A stretch of DNA of 64,000 nt from Candidatus Obscuribacter sp. GTDB taxonomy: Bacteria; Cyanobacteriota; Vampirovibrionia; Obscuribacterales; Obscuribacteraceae. The translations under genes were made by a program, and so were the position numbers. Under the pieces are notes generated by a model. The model ran no database searches. It saw only the letters and a program-made list of their open reading frames with translations, and was not told the origin of the DNA. The DNA lies in the NCBI GenBank assembly GCA_016712465.1, contig JADJQZ010000001.1:2542001-2606000 (forward strand), in the 5' to 3' direction. Position 1 is the first letter of the stretch; every line of letters begins with the position of its first letter. This document shows, one piece after another, positions 16,460-25,600 of the stretch.

Positions 16460-18082
16460 GTGACCATGGCATTAGAAGACAAAATTGAGACTGAAGAACT
16501 GCTAGAGAGCTCCGGCTCCCCGGATTCCCTTGTGGAAAGCGAAAGCGCTCCGTCAACCCTGGTACAGAGTGTGGTCTACACTTTGCCGGATAAGTACGAG
16601 ATTATCGGGCAAGTGGGGCGAGGCGGCATGGGGACGGTCTTTAAGGCTCGTCATAAAGACCTTAATGAAATAGTGGCCGTGAAGGTAGTCAATCCCGAAT
16701 TGCTTCTCAAAGGCGGTGAGACGACTTCCAAACGCTTTCTAGCCGAGGCTAAAGCTGCCAGTCGACTCAAGCATCCCAACTTGATTTCGCTGCGCGACTA
16801 TGGTGTCACTACCGATGGTGCGGCCTACATGGTCATGGACTATGCTGAAGGTGAAAGCCTTGAGCAACTCCTCAAGAGGAAGGGGAAACTGACAGTTGCG
16901 GAGGCGCTGCCCATAGTATTGGGAATCTGCACCGGCTTGATTGAAGCCCATGAAAATGGACTTGTGCACCGGGACATAAAGCCGGCTAATATTTTGCTGC
17001 CGCCTGTACCTGGCTCGGATGGAGCGGTTTATTGCCCACGGATACTCGATTTTGGCGTGGCGCGTGTCACTTCCGGCAGCGAGACTCAGGGGCTCACGGG
17101 TACCGGCGAGATTTTCGGCAGCCCCCTCTATATGGCGCCTGAGCAGGGTCTCAGCAGTAAGGTTGATGCCCGGGCCGACCTTTATTCACTGGGCTGTCTG
17201 CTCTTTGAAATGCTCACCGGCTCTCCTCCCTATGCCGGTGAGACGGCCATTCAAACCGTGATGCTGCACCTGAGTGCACCGCTTCCCGACGCCGATCGTG
17301 TGGCTGGTCAGACTTTGCCCCATGGGCTTGGGCGGCTGTTGAACTTTTGTTTGCAAAAGTCGCCCGACCAGCGCTATCAAACTGTGGCCGACTTGAAGCG
17401 AGATCTGGAGCGGGTACTGAGCGGCAAACAGGCACTCTATGAAGGAGTTGGGAGCAAGCAACCGGGCGTAAAGGCCAACCGTCCAAGGGAATTTCTGGTC
17501 TTTGCCTTATCCGCTGTTATTTCCTTGCTAAGCTTGCTCTTCCTCTTTCATTCGTTGCAGGTTGAGCACGGGCCGAGTCAACCTCTCAACACGGCACCGG
17601 TGACCGGTATTGTCAAGGCGACCACGGGCGGCAGGTTGGTGGATAAAGCCTTGAATATGGATTCCACCAAGGCCTTTCAGGCTTTCAACGAAGGTGATTA
17701 TGAAAGCTCGGCCCTGATGCTGAAAGGTGCCATCGTTGCTTATGGCGATGAGATTGCCAGGCTGAAGATACAGAAGGCCGGCAAGTCGGGAGAAGCCGCT
17801 CGCAAGCTGGAGCAAGAAATTGACCGCCTCACCGGGCTCATGGCCGACGACTTGCATCATGTCGGTGATTGCTTCCTGCGTCTTGGTCAGAAAGAGGAGG
17901 CCATGACAAATTTTGCCCAGGCCATTAAGTATTACCGCCTTTATGCCCTGCGCGGCTGGAATAATGGCTTGATTGACGATACCTACGAGAAGCAAATTGC
18001 GCTCTTGCAAGGGGCCGGCCGTACAAAGGAGGCTCAGGTTCTGACCACGGAACTGACTGAGATTAGAAAATCCCGGCACTAG
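16460..18082 (+). CDS. Membrane Ser/Thr protein kinase with outer TPR-like domain (copy 2)
   Basis: A 540-residue paralogue of the preceding kinase. It can start at GTG 16460 or at ATG 16466. Catalytic motifs: GRGGMGTVF (53-61), VAVKV with K75, HRDIKPAN with D172, DFG at 197-199, MAPEQ. One membrane segment lies at ~343-365. The outer tail again holds the MDSTKAFQAFNEGDYESSAL and HHVGDCFLRLGQKEEAMTNF repeats, aligned with copy 1. Kinase domains and the 'LVQSVVY(T/S)LP(D/E)KYE' lead-in are highly alike, while linkers differ. Duplicate sensors with one output, or a heteromeric receptor pair, are both possible. Confidence 0.87.
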   Translation: MTMALEDKIETEELLESSGSPDSLVESESAPSTLVQSVVYTLPDKYEIIGQVGRGGMGTVFKARHKDLNEIVAVKVVNPELLLKGGETTSKRFLAEAKAASRLKHPNLISLRDYGVTTDGAAYMVMDYAEGESLEQLLKRKGKLTVAEALPIVLGICTGLIEAHENGLVHRDIKPANILLPPVPGSDGAVYCPRILDFGVARVTSGSETQGLTGTGEIFGSPLYMAPEQGLSSKVDARADLYSLGCLLFEMLTGSPPYAGETAIQTVMLHLSAPLPDADRVAGQTLPHGLGRLLNFCLQKSPDQRYQTVADLKRDLERVLSGKQALYEGVGSKQPGVKANRPREFLVFALSAVISLLSLLFLFHSLQVEHGPSQPLNTAPVTGIVKATTGGRLVDKALNMDSTKAFQAFNEGDYESSALMLKGAIVAYGDEIARLKIQKAGKSGEAARKLEQEIDRLTGLMADDLHHVGDCFLRLGQKEEAMTNFAQAIKYYRLYALRGWNNGLIDDTYEKQIALLQGAGRTKEAQVLTTELTEIRKSRH

Positions 18083-18114
18083 GCAAACCTGGAGCAAATT
18101 GGACTTAGGGTTCA

Positions 18115-18139
18115 AAACCTAATAAACTTAATTAGGTTT
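18115..18139. terminator. Inverted repeat after the tandem kinases
   Basis: AAACCTAAT and ATTAGGTTT form a perfect 9-bp stem with a 7-base loop, 32 bases past the kinase stop. The stem is AT-rich and only a short T-run follows, so it may be a weak terminator or a regulatory site for the next operon. Confidence 0.4.
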
Positions 18140-18190
18140 CTGATAAAACGAATTGGTGTAAGTTCTGAACTTTTCCGGCGGGGTTTTATT

Positions 18191-18649
18191 TTGAAAGAGA
18201 TGATTTTCCGCAAATTCAATGGGCAAGCGCTTTGGGTAGCGGCCTTCTTGCTGTTCCTTCCTGCTATTGCCGGTGCCTGGGCACCCTTCCATGCTTGCGG
18301 CTCCTTGTCCGCTGAAAATTCCGTTGAGAATAGCCCGAGCAGGGTTCTTGTGGTGATGATGTTCGATCAGCACTGCACCCTCTGGTGCGGCAGAGTTCGC
18401 CCTTTGATGAAAGAGTTGGCGGAAGAGTTCGGGCAGAAAGTACTTATTGATGAGGTTGATGCCTCCCGGGGAAAGGAGAAAGAGGCCGAAGAAAAGTGCA
18501 AACAGCTGGGTATTCTTGGCTATTATAAAGATATCGAGTCGGTACCGGTGGTGCTCCTCTTCGACGGCAAGCGCAAACTTCTAAAAGAGTTGAACGGCCC
18601 CAAGTCGAAGGAGTTTTACAGGAGCGCCATCGAGAAAGTAATTAAATGA
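18191..18649 (+). CDS. Secreted thioredoxin-like protein
   Basis: A 152-residue protein (TTG start; an ATG nine bases on is an alternative). An N-terminal hydrophobic segment (~13-30) ending in AGAWA looks like a signal peptide or anchor. The rest has the thioredoxin pattern: strand VLVVMMFD, the cysteine pair in HCTLWC (C62, C66), and SVPVVLLFDGKRKLL with the expected cis-proline. The spacing CxxxC is unusual; classical members have CxxC, so redox activity is uncertain. It would act outside the cytoplasm. Its stop overlaps the start of the next kinase (ATGA), so the two products are made together and may work together. Confidence 0.7.
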   Translation: MKEMIFRKFNGQALWVAAFLLFLPAIAGAWAPFHACGSLSAENSVENSPSRVLVVMMFDQHCTLWCGRVRPLMKELAEEFGQKVLIDEVDASRGKEKEAEEKCKQLGILGYYKDIESVPVVLLFDGKRKLLKELNGPKSKEFYRSAIEKVIK

Positions 18650-20745
18650 GTCAGGAAGGGCTAGAACCCACGAGCAAGATTTTGATACCGGCTTCGGCCG
18701 GCTCTTTCGGCACGCTGGCTGCCACCAAGCCCTTTCTAGACAGGAAAGGGGTCAAGTCGGCCACCTATTCGGCGGCGGCATTGGTGGTGGTGGCTCTTTG
18801 TATTCACTTTGTTGTGGCAGTCGGTTGGCTTGCCGGTCTGGAGAATTTACGCAGTTGGCTCTACGGACAACGCATTGGTTTTGCCACCTGCTTCTGGATG
18901 GTTCTCACTTGTCTGGGCGTCTTGCCTATAGTTTTAGTGCGCAACAATTTCTATTTGCAAGTGGCGGCACGGGTGGTGCTGGTTACTTGTCTGGTCTTCG
19001 CCTCTATACTCTGGGTGGAGCATTTATTCGGTCTCGATTTCAACACGGCAAATGTCATATACGAACTGCCCAATGATCTCGGCGCCCTGCGTCTGCCTGG
19101 ACCGGTGCCGGTGGACGTATCTTTCGTACTGGCGGTGCTTTCGTTATCAGGCCTCTGGTATTTTTATTCGGATGGTTTGCCGGAGGCTCCGGGAAGCGTC
19201 GCTGCCGGTGCTTCATCGTATACTACTCAGTCTGCCGCGCGGGTAAGAGAGGGTCGCTTTTCACCGGCCAGGCTTTTGCAATACAGACCGGCCACCAAGA
19301 TTCCGGCTCAGGTGCTGGCACTGCTGGTGGCTCTTCCCAGCCTGGCTATTGTGCTGGCGGTGGCCTACGGGCAAAAGCCCATGGTGGAACAGTTGTGCAC
19401 CATGGCTGGTTGCGTGGAGTTTAAGTTCCTCAATTACTTGAGTTTTTTCTGTCTGTCAGTCGGTCTTTTTCTGGCTCGTCCCGATGAGGGTGCCACGCGC
19501 CTTCTCTTCGCCAATACTGCTGGGTCCAGACTCTTTCGTGGTTCGTTTCTGGCCCTGCCAATATCAGTAATTTATGTTTGGCTGCTCTGGTGGGCCCAGC
19601 TTGACCATGAGGACAAGGGTGTAACTTACACCATTTTGCCAAAGGTGGCCTTCCTGCCTCTTTCGGTTGTGGGCAGTATGATAATTCTTGGTGTTTTTCT
19701 CGCTATCAGTACCCGTAAGCTGGAAAAGGTTTCGGAAGAGAAGGAAGCCACTGAGCAAGTGCTTATGGCACTTTCCCAGGAGCTTGACGCCGCTCAGTCA
19801 TTTAAGATGGTCTGTCTTTCTTGCGGCAAGGAGTTTCCCGACGGCTGGGTGGCTTGCCCCTATGACAGCACCGAGTTGTCCCGGGTGGCCGATCGTTTTC
19901 ATGCCGGGGCTGTTTTTGCAGAGAAATACGAGATCATCTCCGCTCTTGGTGCCGGTGGTATGAGTACCGTGTATAAAGCCAAGCACAGATTCCTGGATAA
20001 ATACGTAGCCATTAAACTTCTCAATGCCCATCTGTCCTCCGATGGCAAGGCCGTTCAACGCTTTCAGTTGGAGGCTAAGGCGGCTTACGATCTCAAACAT
20101 CCTAATTTGATATCAATATACGACTTCGGTATTTCTCCCGATGGTCAGGCTTATATCGTCATGGATTATCTGGAAGGCGAGAGCCTTTCTCAGCGTATCG
20201 AGCGGCAGGGCAAACTGAGTTTGATGGAAGCCCTTCCTATTTTTGCCGATGTGGCTGCCGGTCTTGCCCATGCCCATCAGAATAATGTTCTGCACCGTGA
20301 TATTAAGCCTTCTAATGTCATGTTGGTGACCGGAGAAGACGGCAGTGGCACCGCTAGAATTGTTGACTTTGGTCTGGCCAAGAACTATGACGAGAACGCC
20401 GTCAAACTGACACAGACCGGCGAAATATTCGGCAGTCCGCTCTATATGAGCCCCGAGCAGTGTCGCGGTGCCGTCCTTGATCAGCGCTCCGATATTTATT
20501 CCTTCGGCTGCCTCATGTACGAAACCCTTACTGGCTTTGCCCCTATCAGCGGTGCCAATGCCTATGAGACATTTCGCCTCAAGTTTTCGGAAGTGCCGCC
20601 GCCTTTCGCTTCTACTCTCAATATTCCAACCTGGCTTTCAAGCTTGATAATGGCTACTCTGCGGGTAGAGCCGGATGAGCGGCCGACTACTGCTTCCGAG
20701 ATTCGCGAGGCGCTTGCTTCGTATGTGCGCAAGCGCGGTCAGTAA
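18646..20745 (+). CDS. Multi-spanning membrane Ser/Thr kinase with zinc-ribbon linker
   Basis: A 699-residue protein with inverted layout: the sensor is N-terminal and the kinase C-terminal. Residues ~35-365 contain about seven hydrophobic segments (for example AALVVVALCIHFVVAVGWLA). A short coiled stretch leads to a zinc-ribbon-like motif at ~389-406 (CLSCGKEFPDGWVACPYD). The kinase follows (~425-690): GAGGMSTVY, YVAIKLL, HRDIKPSN near 548-555, DFGLA, MSPEQ. All key residues are present. The sensor lacks known PAS or PASTA domains and is not one I recognise. It is translationally coupled to the secreted thioredoxin-like gene, which suggests that envelope redox state or a shared partner feeds this kinase; that link is inference. 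Confidence 0.85.
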   Translation: MSQEGLEPTSKILIPASAGSFGTLAATKPFLDRKGVKSATYSAAALVVVALCIHFVVAVGWLAGLENLRSWLYGQRIGFATCFWMVLTCLGVLPIVLVRNNFYLQVAARVVLVTCLVFASILWVEHLFGLDFNTANVIYELPNDLGALRLPGPVPVDVSFVLAVLSLSGLWYFYSDGLPEAPGSVAAGASSYTTQSAARVREGRFSPARLLQYRPATKIPAQVLALLVALPSLAIVLAVAYGQKPMVEQLCTMAGCVEFKFLNYLSFFCLSVGLFLARPDEGATRLLFANTAGSRLFRGSFLALPISVIYVWLLWWAQLDHEDKGVTYTILPKVAFLPLSVVGSMIILGVFLAISTRKLEKVSEEKEATEQVLMALSQELDAAQSFKMVCLSCGKEFPDGWVACPYDSTELSRVADRFHAGAVFAEKYEIISALGAGGMSTVYKAKHRFLDKYVAIKLLNAHLSSDGKAVQRFQLEAKAAYDLKHPNLISIYDFGISPDGQAYIVMDYLEGESLSQRIERQGKLSLMEALPIFADVAAGLAHAHQNNVLHRDIKPSNVMLVTGEDGSGTARIVDFGLAKNYDENAVKLTQTGEIFGSPLYMSPEQCRGAVLDQRSDIYSFGCLMYETLTGFAPISGANAYETFRLKFSEVPPPFASTLNIPTWLSSLIMATLRVEPDERPTTASEIREALASYVRKRGQ

Positions 20746-20761
20746 GGGCCGGTAAACCTTC

Positions 20762-21808
20762 TTAGAAGCTGCGAATATAGCGCACTGACACGCTGACCGG
20801 TGCCACCAGACCAAGATTGCGACTTTCATTGAAAGCGGCTGGCGTGTTGCCGTTACTGGGACCAGGTACGGCTGAGCGCTCGGCGTTGATATAGCGTAAG
20901 AAGGTGAGCGGCACATCTACCATGATCATGTCTTTCTCTCTGGCCCAGGTCAGTCCGGGACCGATAGACATGGCATAACCGGGCTGGCGATAGCCGCCGG
21001 AAGGACCAATCAGGTCATGACTGCGTACTCCTTCCCAGCGCCCCACCACCCTGGCTCGCATGCCCTTGAGGCTGGGTTTGTTCCAGGTGCCGGGAATTTT
21101 CAAGGAGACTCCCGCTTGCACTGCATAGGCATCGGCTACGGAGTTAGTCAGCTCATTGAGGAAATTGGGTGTGAGCGGCACGCCTGCCGAATTTATGATT
21201 GATGATGTACCGTTAGTATTGCGCGGGTTCGATAAATAGGAGCCTGAGACGAAAACAGATTGACCCCGGAGAATTCGCGGTGCGCGAAAGGTCTTGAAGG
21301 CGTCGAAGGTGCCGACGATACCGGTGCCGCCGTCGCCGGGCATGACGGCTGCCGGGTAGACGGCGCGCTTTGCCCATTGATTGCCGTTCAAATTAGGGAT
21401 GGTTCTCTGTTCATCCCAGTCGCCGGTGGGTATTTTGATACCGAGTCCGACAATCATATTTTCGTAAGGGTGGTCTCTGGGGTCCAATACCGTCGCCTGG
21501 CTGTGCAGTTGCAGGTCGCCTATGCCGCCCACGCTCCAGCCTTCGCGCACGCCCTGCAAGGGACCTTTCGGTGGAATCAAAAGCGAGAAGCGATTCATGG
21601 TTACAGGAAGAGTGGCCAGCACGCTCAGCCGCCGATTGACGTAGTAGCGACCGGTGACATCCAGCACGGATTGCCGCATCCGTGGTCCCCATAGATCCGT
21701 GAAATTCTTATTGTAGGTGCTGTCGTTGTAAGATTTGGTGGCATTGGCTTGCCGCCAGCCTACAGACAGTTGAAACTTACCTGACCCAAGTCCCATACCT
21801 GGGACCAT
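20762..21808 (-). CDS. Outer-membrane beta-barrel-like protein, separated from its signal peptide by TGA
   Basis: A 348-residue open frame that is rich in alternating polar/hydrophobic strands and ends in ...SVRYIRSF with a terminal Phe, as in beta-barrel outer-membrane proteins. It includes typical barrel text such as DVTGRYYVNRRLSVLATLPV and GLGIKIPTGDW, similar to transporter-like OMP families that flank metal or phenol genes. The first Met (MVPGMGLGSGK) is not a plausible secretion start. In the same frame, 30 codons upstream, is a good signal peptide (ATG 21898) interrupted only by one TGA at 21824-21826. As written the barrel would not be exported, so the gene is either a recent pseudogene, is read through, or carries a base error. 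Confidence 0.6.
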   Translation of the reverse strand: MVPGMGLGSGKFQLSVGWRQANATKSYNDSTYNKNFTDLWGPRMRQSVLDVTGRYYVNRRLSVLATLPVTMNRFSLLIPPKGPLQGVREGWSVGGIGDLQLHSQATVLDPRDHPYENMIVGLGIKIPTGDWDEQRTIPNLNGNQWAKRAVYPAAVMPGDGGTGIVGTFDAFKTFRAPRILRGQSVFVSGSYLSNPRNTNGTSSIINSAGVPLTPNFLNELTNSVADAYAVQAGVSLKIPGTWNKPSLKGMRARVVGRWEGVRSHDLIGPSGGYRQPGYAMSIGPGLTWAREKDMIMVDVPLTFLRYINAERSAVPGPSNGNTPAAFNESRNLGLVAPVSVSVRYIRSF

Positions 21809-21898
21809 CCCTCTTGCGCTGGCTCAGCCCTGGCCCCAGGCGGCTTTCTCACCTAAAAGCAGAAAGAGGCAGAGAAAGCAGAGCCTGAGAAAAACCAT
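21809..21898 (-). other. In-frame signal-peptide segment ahead of the barrel gene, broken by TGA
   Basis: From ATG 21898 the frame reads MVFLRLCFLCLFLLLGEKAA then WGQG, stop, ASARG, and runs straight into the barrel frame. Charge, hydrophobic core and length fit a Sec signal peptide. Only one codon (TGA, 21826-21824) prevents a continuous 378-residue protein. Confidence 0.65.
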
Positions 21899-21978
21899 TT
21901 GAGGGATTGTGAAATGTCTGAAAGCGGACTCGCTTAAGGCAAGCCTGAAAGGAGCTGAGAGGTTGGGATTTACCCTGC

Positions 21979-22314
21979 TCAATACTTCTGTACCGTGCTA
22001 TCTATCTCGTCGGCCCAGGCTAAGATGCCGCCCTGCAAATTGAGAGCGGAATCGTACCCGTTTGCTCTCAAAAATTGTACACAGCGCATGGAGCGGCTAC
22101 CGGACCGGCATAGCACCACGATGTCCTTTTCTTTGTGCGGAGCCAGTTCACCGTGACGGGAAGATAATTCACCCATGGGGATATGCAGATCATGATTGAG
22201 TTTGGCTACATCGAGTTCGTTTGCTTCACGTATGTCCAGTATGAAAATATCGTCGCCTTTGTCCAGGCGCTCTTTGAGATCTCGTACTGATATTTCCAAG
22301 CCTGCATTTGCCAT
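21979..22314 (-). CDS. Single-domain rhodanese-like sulfurtransferase
   Basis: The start at ATG 22314 has GAGGG 8 bases upstream and gives 111 residues; the frame extends further upstream only through tandem repeats. It contains the rhodanese pattern: ISVRDLKERLDKG, ILDIREANEL, HIPMGEL, and the active loop CRSGSRSM with C69, then NLQGGILAW. Such proteins pass sulfane sulfur to acceptors such as cyanide or thiols. It is cytoplasmic, with no signal peptide. It is divergent to the following small gene, and a tandem repeat fills the promoter region between them. Confidence 0.85.
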   Translation of the reverse strand: MANAGLEISVRDLKERLDKGDDIFILDIREANELDVAKLNHDLHIPMGELSSRHGELAPHKEKDIVVLCRSGSRSMRCVQFLRANGYDSALNLQGGILAWADEIDSTVQKY

Positions 22315-22336
22315 GAACTTTCCCTCGCTTGTTGCC

Positions 22337-22407
22337 TTTGCTCGCTTGCGCCCTTTGCTCGCTTGCGCCCTTTGCTCGCTTGCGCCCTTTGCTCGCTTGC
22401 GCCCTTT
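22337..22407. repeat. Tandem repeat, four copies of a 17-bp unit
   Basis: The unit TTTGCTCGCTTGCGCCC is repeated exactly four times (22337-22404), plus a partial unit, in the divergent intergenic region between the rhodanese and the TerB-like gene. On the minus strand it reads through as a Lys/Arg/Ala-rich frame, which falsely lengthens the rhodanese frame. Confidence 0.9.
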
Positions 22408-22448
22408 GTAAGTATAATCAACCCTGTGCAGGTAATGGAGATCTAGGG

Positions 22449-22670
22449 ATGACAAGAACATTAGAAGATGCTCTTAAGGAAGTTCTGGCCGACGACAAAC
22501 GTATATCCAAGTATGAAGCCAAGGTGATCCGCGAACTGGTTCTTGCTGACGGCGTAGTTTCCGAAGACGAGAAAACACTACTTGAAAAGGCTCTGGCCAA
22601 CAACGACTTCGAGGGTCCGGCCTTCGACTTGCTCTCGTCGGTCTTACTGCGTTCACATATGAAAGAGTAA
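22449..22670 (+). CDS. Small acidic helical protein, TerB-like fragment
   Basis: The start at ATG 22449 with GGAG 8 bases upstream gives 73 residues. The sequence (RISKYEAKVIRELVLADGVV, then SEDEKTLLEKAL) looks like the helix pair of TerB-type domains, where 'LADGxVSxxEK' is common and may bind metal. Full TerB domains are ~140 residues, so this would be a minimal version. It is cytoplasmic with no catalytic motif. It stands alone between the divergent rhodanese and the convergent helicase. Confidence 0.6.
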   Translation: MTRTLEDALKEVLADDKRISKYEAKVIRELVLADGVVSEDEKTLLEKALANNDFEGPAFDLLSSVLLRSHMKE

Positions 22671-22697
22671 GCATCGTTTCGGTCCGGCTTCGGACCG

Positions 22698-25600
22698 TTA
22701 TTCCCAGAGCAGGCGTTGTGCCAGTGATGGTCCTATTCCGAAATATTTGTTGAGAAGCTCCGGCTTGGTTTCGGTTGAGACAATGAAGCCGGGGCTTACA
22801 TATTTATTCCAGCTCTCCTGGAAGGCTTCGCGTCCCTTTTCCGAGCGAGCCAGCAAGGCCGGCACTGCATGGTAGGCCGCCACACGGGGCTCAGCTCGGC
22901 CGGAGAGATACTTGTTGAAAAATCTCCGACTTTCCTGTTCGTTCTCAACTTCGGTCAAAGGGAACTCATATTTGGGAATCAAAAAAGGTTGGTTGCCGAT
23001 AGGGGCCAGTACTTCCTTGAGGGCCTGATTGAAAACCTTAGAGGCGCGCGGCTCCACGTCATCAAGAAAAACTCGGTAGCTGCCGTCGCTGCGTACCGTC
23101 ACCTGGAGACTTTCCCTCTTGATAGGTGGCAAGTGTTTTGTTTGAGAAAGGGCCGCCAAGACAGCCCAGCTAATGTCGCTTAGCCCCTGGCGTCGACGAA
23201 CGTTCTGATTCTCTTGCTGATTCTGATCCTGATTCGGAGCGGGACCTGGCAGGCGACAAACTTCATTGAAGAACCTGTCTTTAAGTTTGTTCGCTTTCAG
23301 GCGGGCCAGAATTGACGCTGCCATCACCGGTAGAACCGCAGTGAAGCCCAGGGCTCCCAGGCTGAAGGTCATGCCCAGGGTAACAAGGGCAGCCACCGAG
23401 CCCAGCGAAAGATACTCGAAGTAGACTCCTTTCAAGGCGCTACGCATCTGCCCAGCATGCTCTTTGTATTTTTGATTTGTTCTTATGTGGGGCGGCGTCA
23501 GCGCCATGTTGCGCAACTTCGACACCTCCAGGCAGGTCACCAACCGATTATTGTAGGGTTCTCCAATTTTCCAGTGGTCATAAATTTTGTCCCGTACAAG
23601 GGCTCTTTCCATCATCTCCCGGTTGAAGACTTCCACTGAAGCGAAGACATCGCTACCGGTCAACTCTGAAAAACTTGGGTGCACGTGCCCGACGCCGCAT
23701 TCAATTTGGCCGTCGTCGCAGATGCCGAAAAAGCCGTCATGCTTGCGCACAAAGCGCTGGTAATCGTTGAGTCCCTTTTCCAAGCTGGGTGCGATGCAGA
23801 CCACGTCCCAATTGTTGGCTACTTTTCTGGCGCCGAAGGCACCTTCCGTCTGTATACGAATGGAGCGGCCGCGCAATTGCTTGACTGAGACCGGCGCGGT
23901 TGTGGTAGTCAGATCGATGAGCGTATTGAGAGACTGGCTGTCCCATCCCTCACCAAAGAGACCGCGGGTGCCGATCAAGCATTTTGTGATGCCGCGCTCG
24001 AAAATGCTGGTGGCCATAGCCACATAGAGTCTCGATTCCCAGGCACCGGTATTGGCACTCACTTGCGAGAAGCCGCCCGCGTGCTCCTCAACATTCAGTT
24101 TGAAATCATAACCATTTTCCGTTAGATATTTTTCGGCTGCTTCTTGAAACTGTGCCGCCACTCTTTGATCGATCAATAGCAGGGAGCCTGTCACGAGGCA
24201 GGGATTGACGTAGAGCGCAATCGGGCTTAAAAGCAGGGTGCGCATCACGGCCAGTGCGCCGCCTGACTCTTCGTTTAGCACACCTTCCAGATTTTTGACG
24301 GCAGTGGCCGACATACGCTCAAAGTCTGTCACCACGCAAGCCCGCAGTTTGTCATCGAGCACCCTGTATTCCAGGGCAAGAATTTCAGTCACTGCTTTTG
24401 ACTTGGCTTGAGAGAAAGCCAGCACTCTGTCAACCGGCGAAGCCTGCTTGCGCAGCCCCTGTTCGGTGATGCCGAAGCCCAGTTTACGCAAGGCTTGCTT
24501 GATTCGTTCAAAGAGGTCGTGGTGTTCTTTACTGGAACTGAGCTTGAGTTTGTGGGCGGCGAAGTCGTCGATGATAATCATCCAGTCGTCGATGACCGGA
24601 GACTGGGTCAGTTCTTCCGAAAATTCAATTTTGCGAGGTCTGGGCAGCTTCAACTTCCACAGGGCGCGCAGGTAAGCCTGGGCCAGGGCGGGCGATTCCT
24701 TGAGAAACTTATCGAAACCTATTTCTTTCTCGATTTTGACGGCCTGCTCGATGACATATGCAGTCAGGGGCGGAAGACCTGCCGGAATTGTGGCTTCTTG
24801 CTCAACCACCACAGCCCGCCCTTCGCTTATCTTGACCTCTTGTCCGGCTTGAGGAATCCGCCCCATGCCCATAAGCCAATCGGCGCCACAGAGTTCCTCC
24901 AGCAGTTTATGGAATTCTTCATGCTGCTCTTCCAGAAAGTCGAATTCTTTTGCCGTAGGCTCGACAAAGTAGACCAGATCTTGAAAAGGCGCCAGTCCTC
25001 CTTCCTTGACCAGGGCCGGGGTGGGCACCTGGTAGTCGATTGCGCCCACCAGAGAGACGTACCGTCCCTCCTGGCTGGAACTCTTCTTCTCGGGCGGTGT
25101 GCCGGTCAAGCCTATTACCAGCGGGTCGTCAAGATATTTGATCAGGTGCAGCATGATAGCTGCCCAGTAGTCAGTGAGGTGATGGCATTCGTCAAAGAGA
25201 ATCAGTTTGAATTTCTGCCGCCTGAGGGCTTGCAAGAGACCTACGGCATTGGGGTGCAAAACTTCATTTAGGTCCATGATGTCGGCTAGCTTCTTGCGCA
25301 GGCGGCTTCCGTGGCGAGACATTTCCTTCTGATGCGCTTTAGGGTTGTTCTGCAGCAACTCCAGAATTCTCAGTTCTGCTTCCCCTATGGAAAGCCCCCG
25401 CCCTTTGACCAGTTCGTCTACCCAGGAGCGGTGTGAGAGTTTTGTTAAATACTCCTGCTCTTTGCCCGGGGTTGAGAGCACCTGATAGGTCATGACGGTG
25501 ACAGGCTTGAGTGGCTTGTCTTCATGGGTACCGATGATATCCTGACAGCCGAAGTCGACTTGATCGGGCGGCAGGAAGAGATCGAGCTTTTGTCCCCATT

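Noticed and set aside
21824..21826. TGA read as tryptophan or selenocysteine
   Set aside because: TGA is used as the normal stop by several genes in the window (for example at 3244 and 11737), and no selenocysteine insertion-like hairpin is apparent just after it.
22315..22461. A Lys/Arg-rich N-terminal extension of the rhodanese
   Set aside because: It is only translation of the 17-bp tandem repeat; the ATG at 22314 has a good ribosome site.
24408..25271. A 287-codon open frame on the plus strand
   Set aside because: It is fully antisense to the helicase core, has no domain-like sequence, and the helicase motifs on the other strand are unmistakable.
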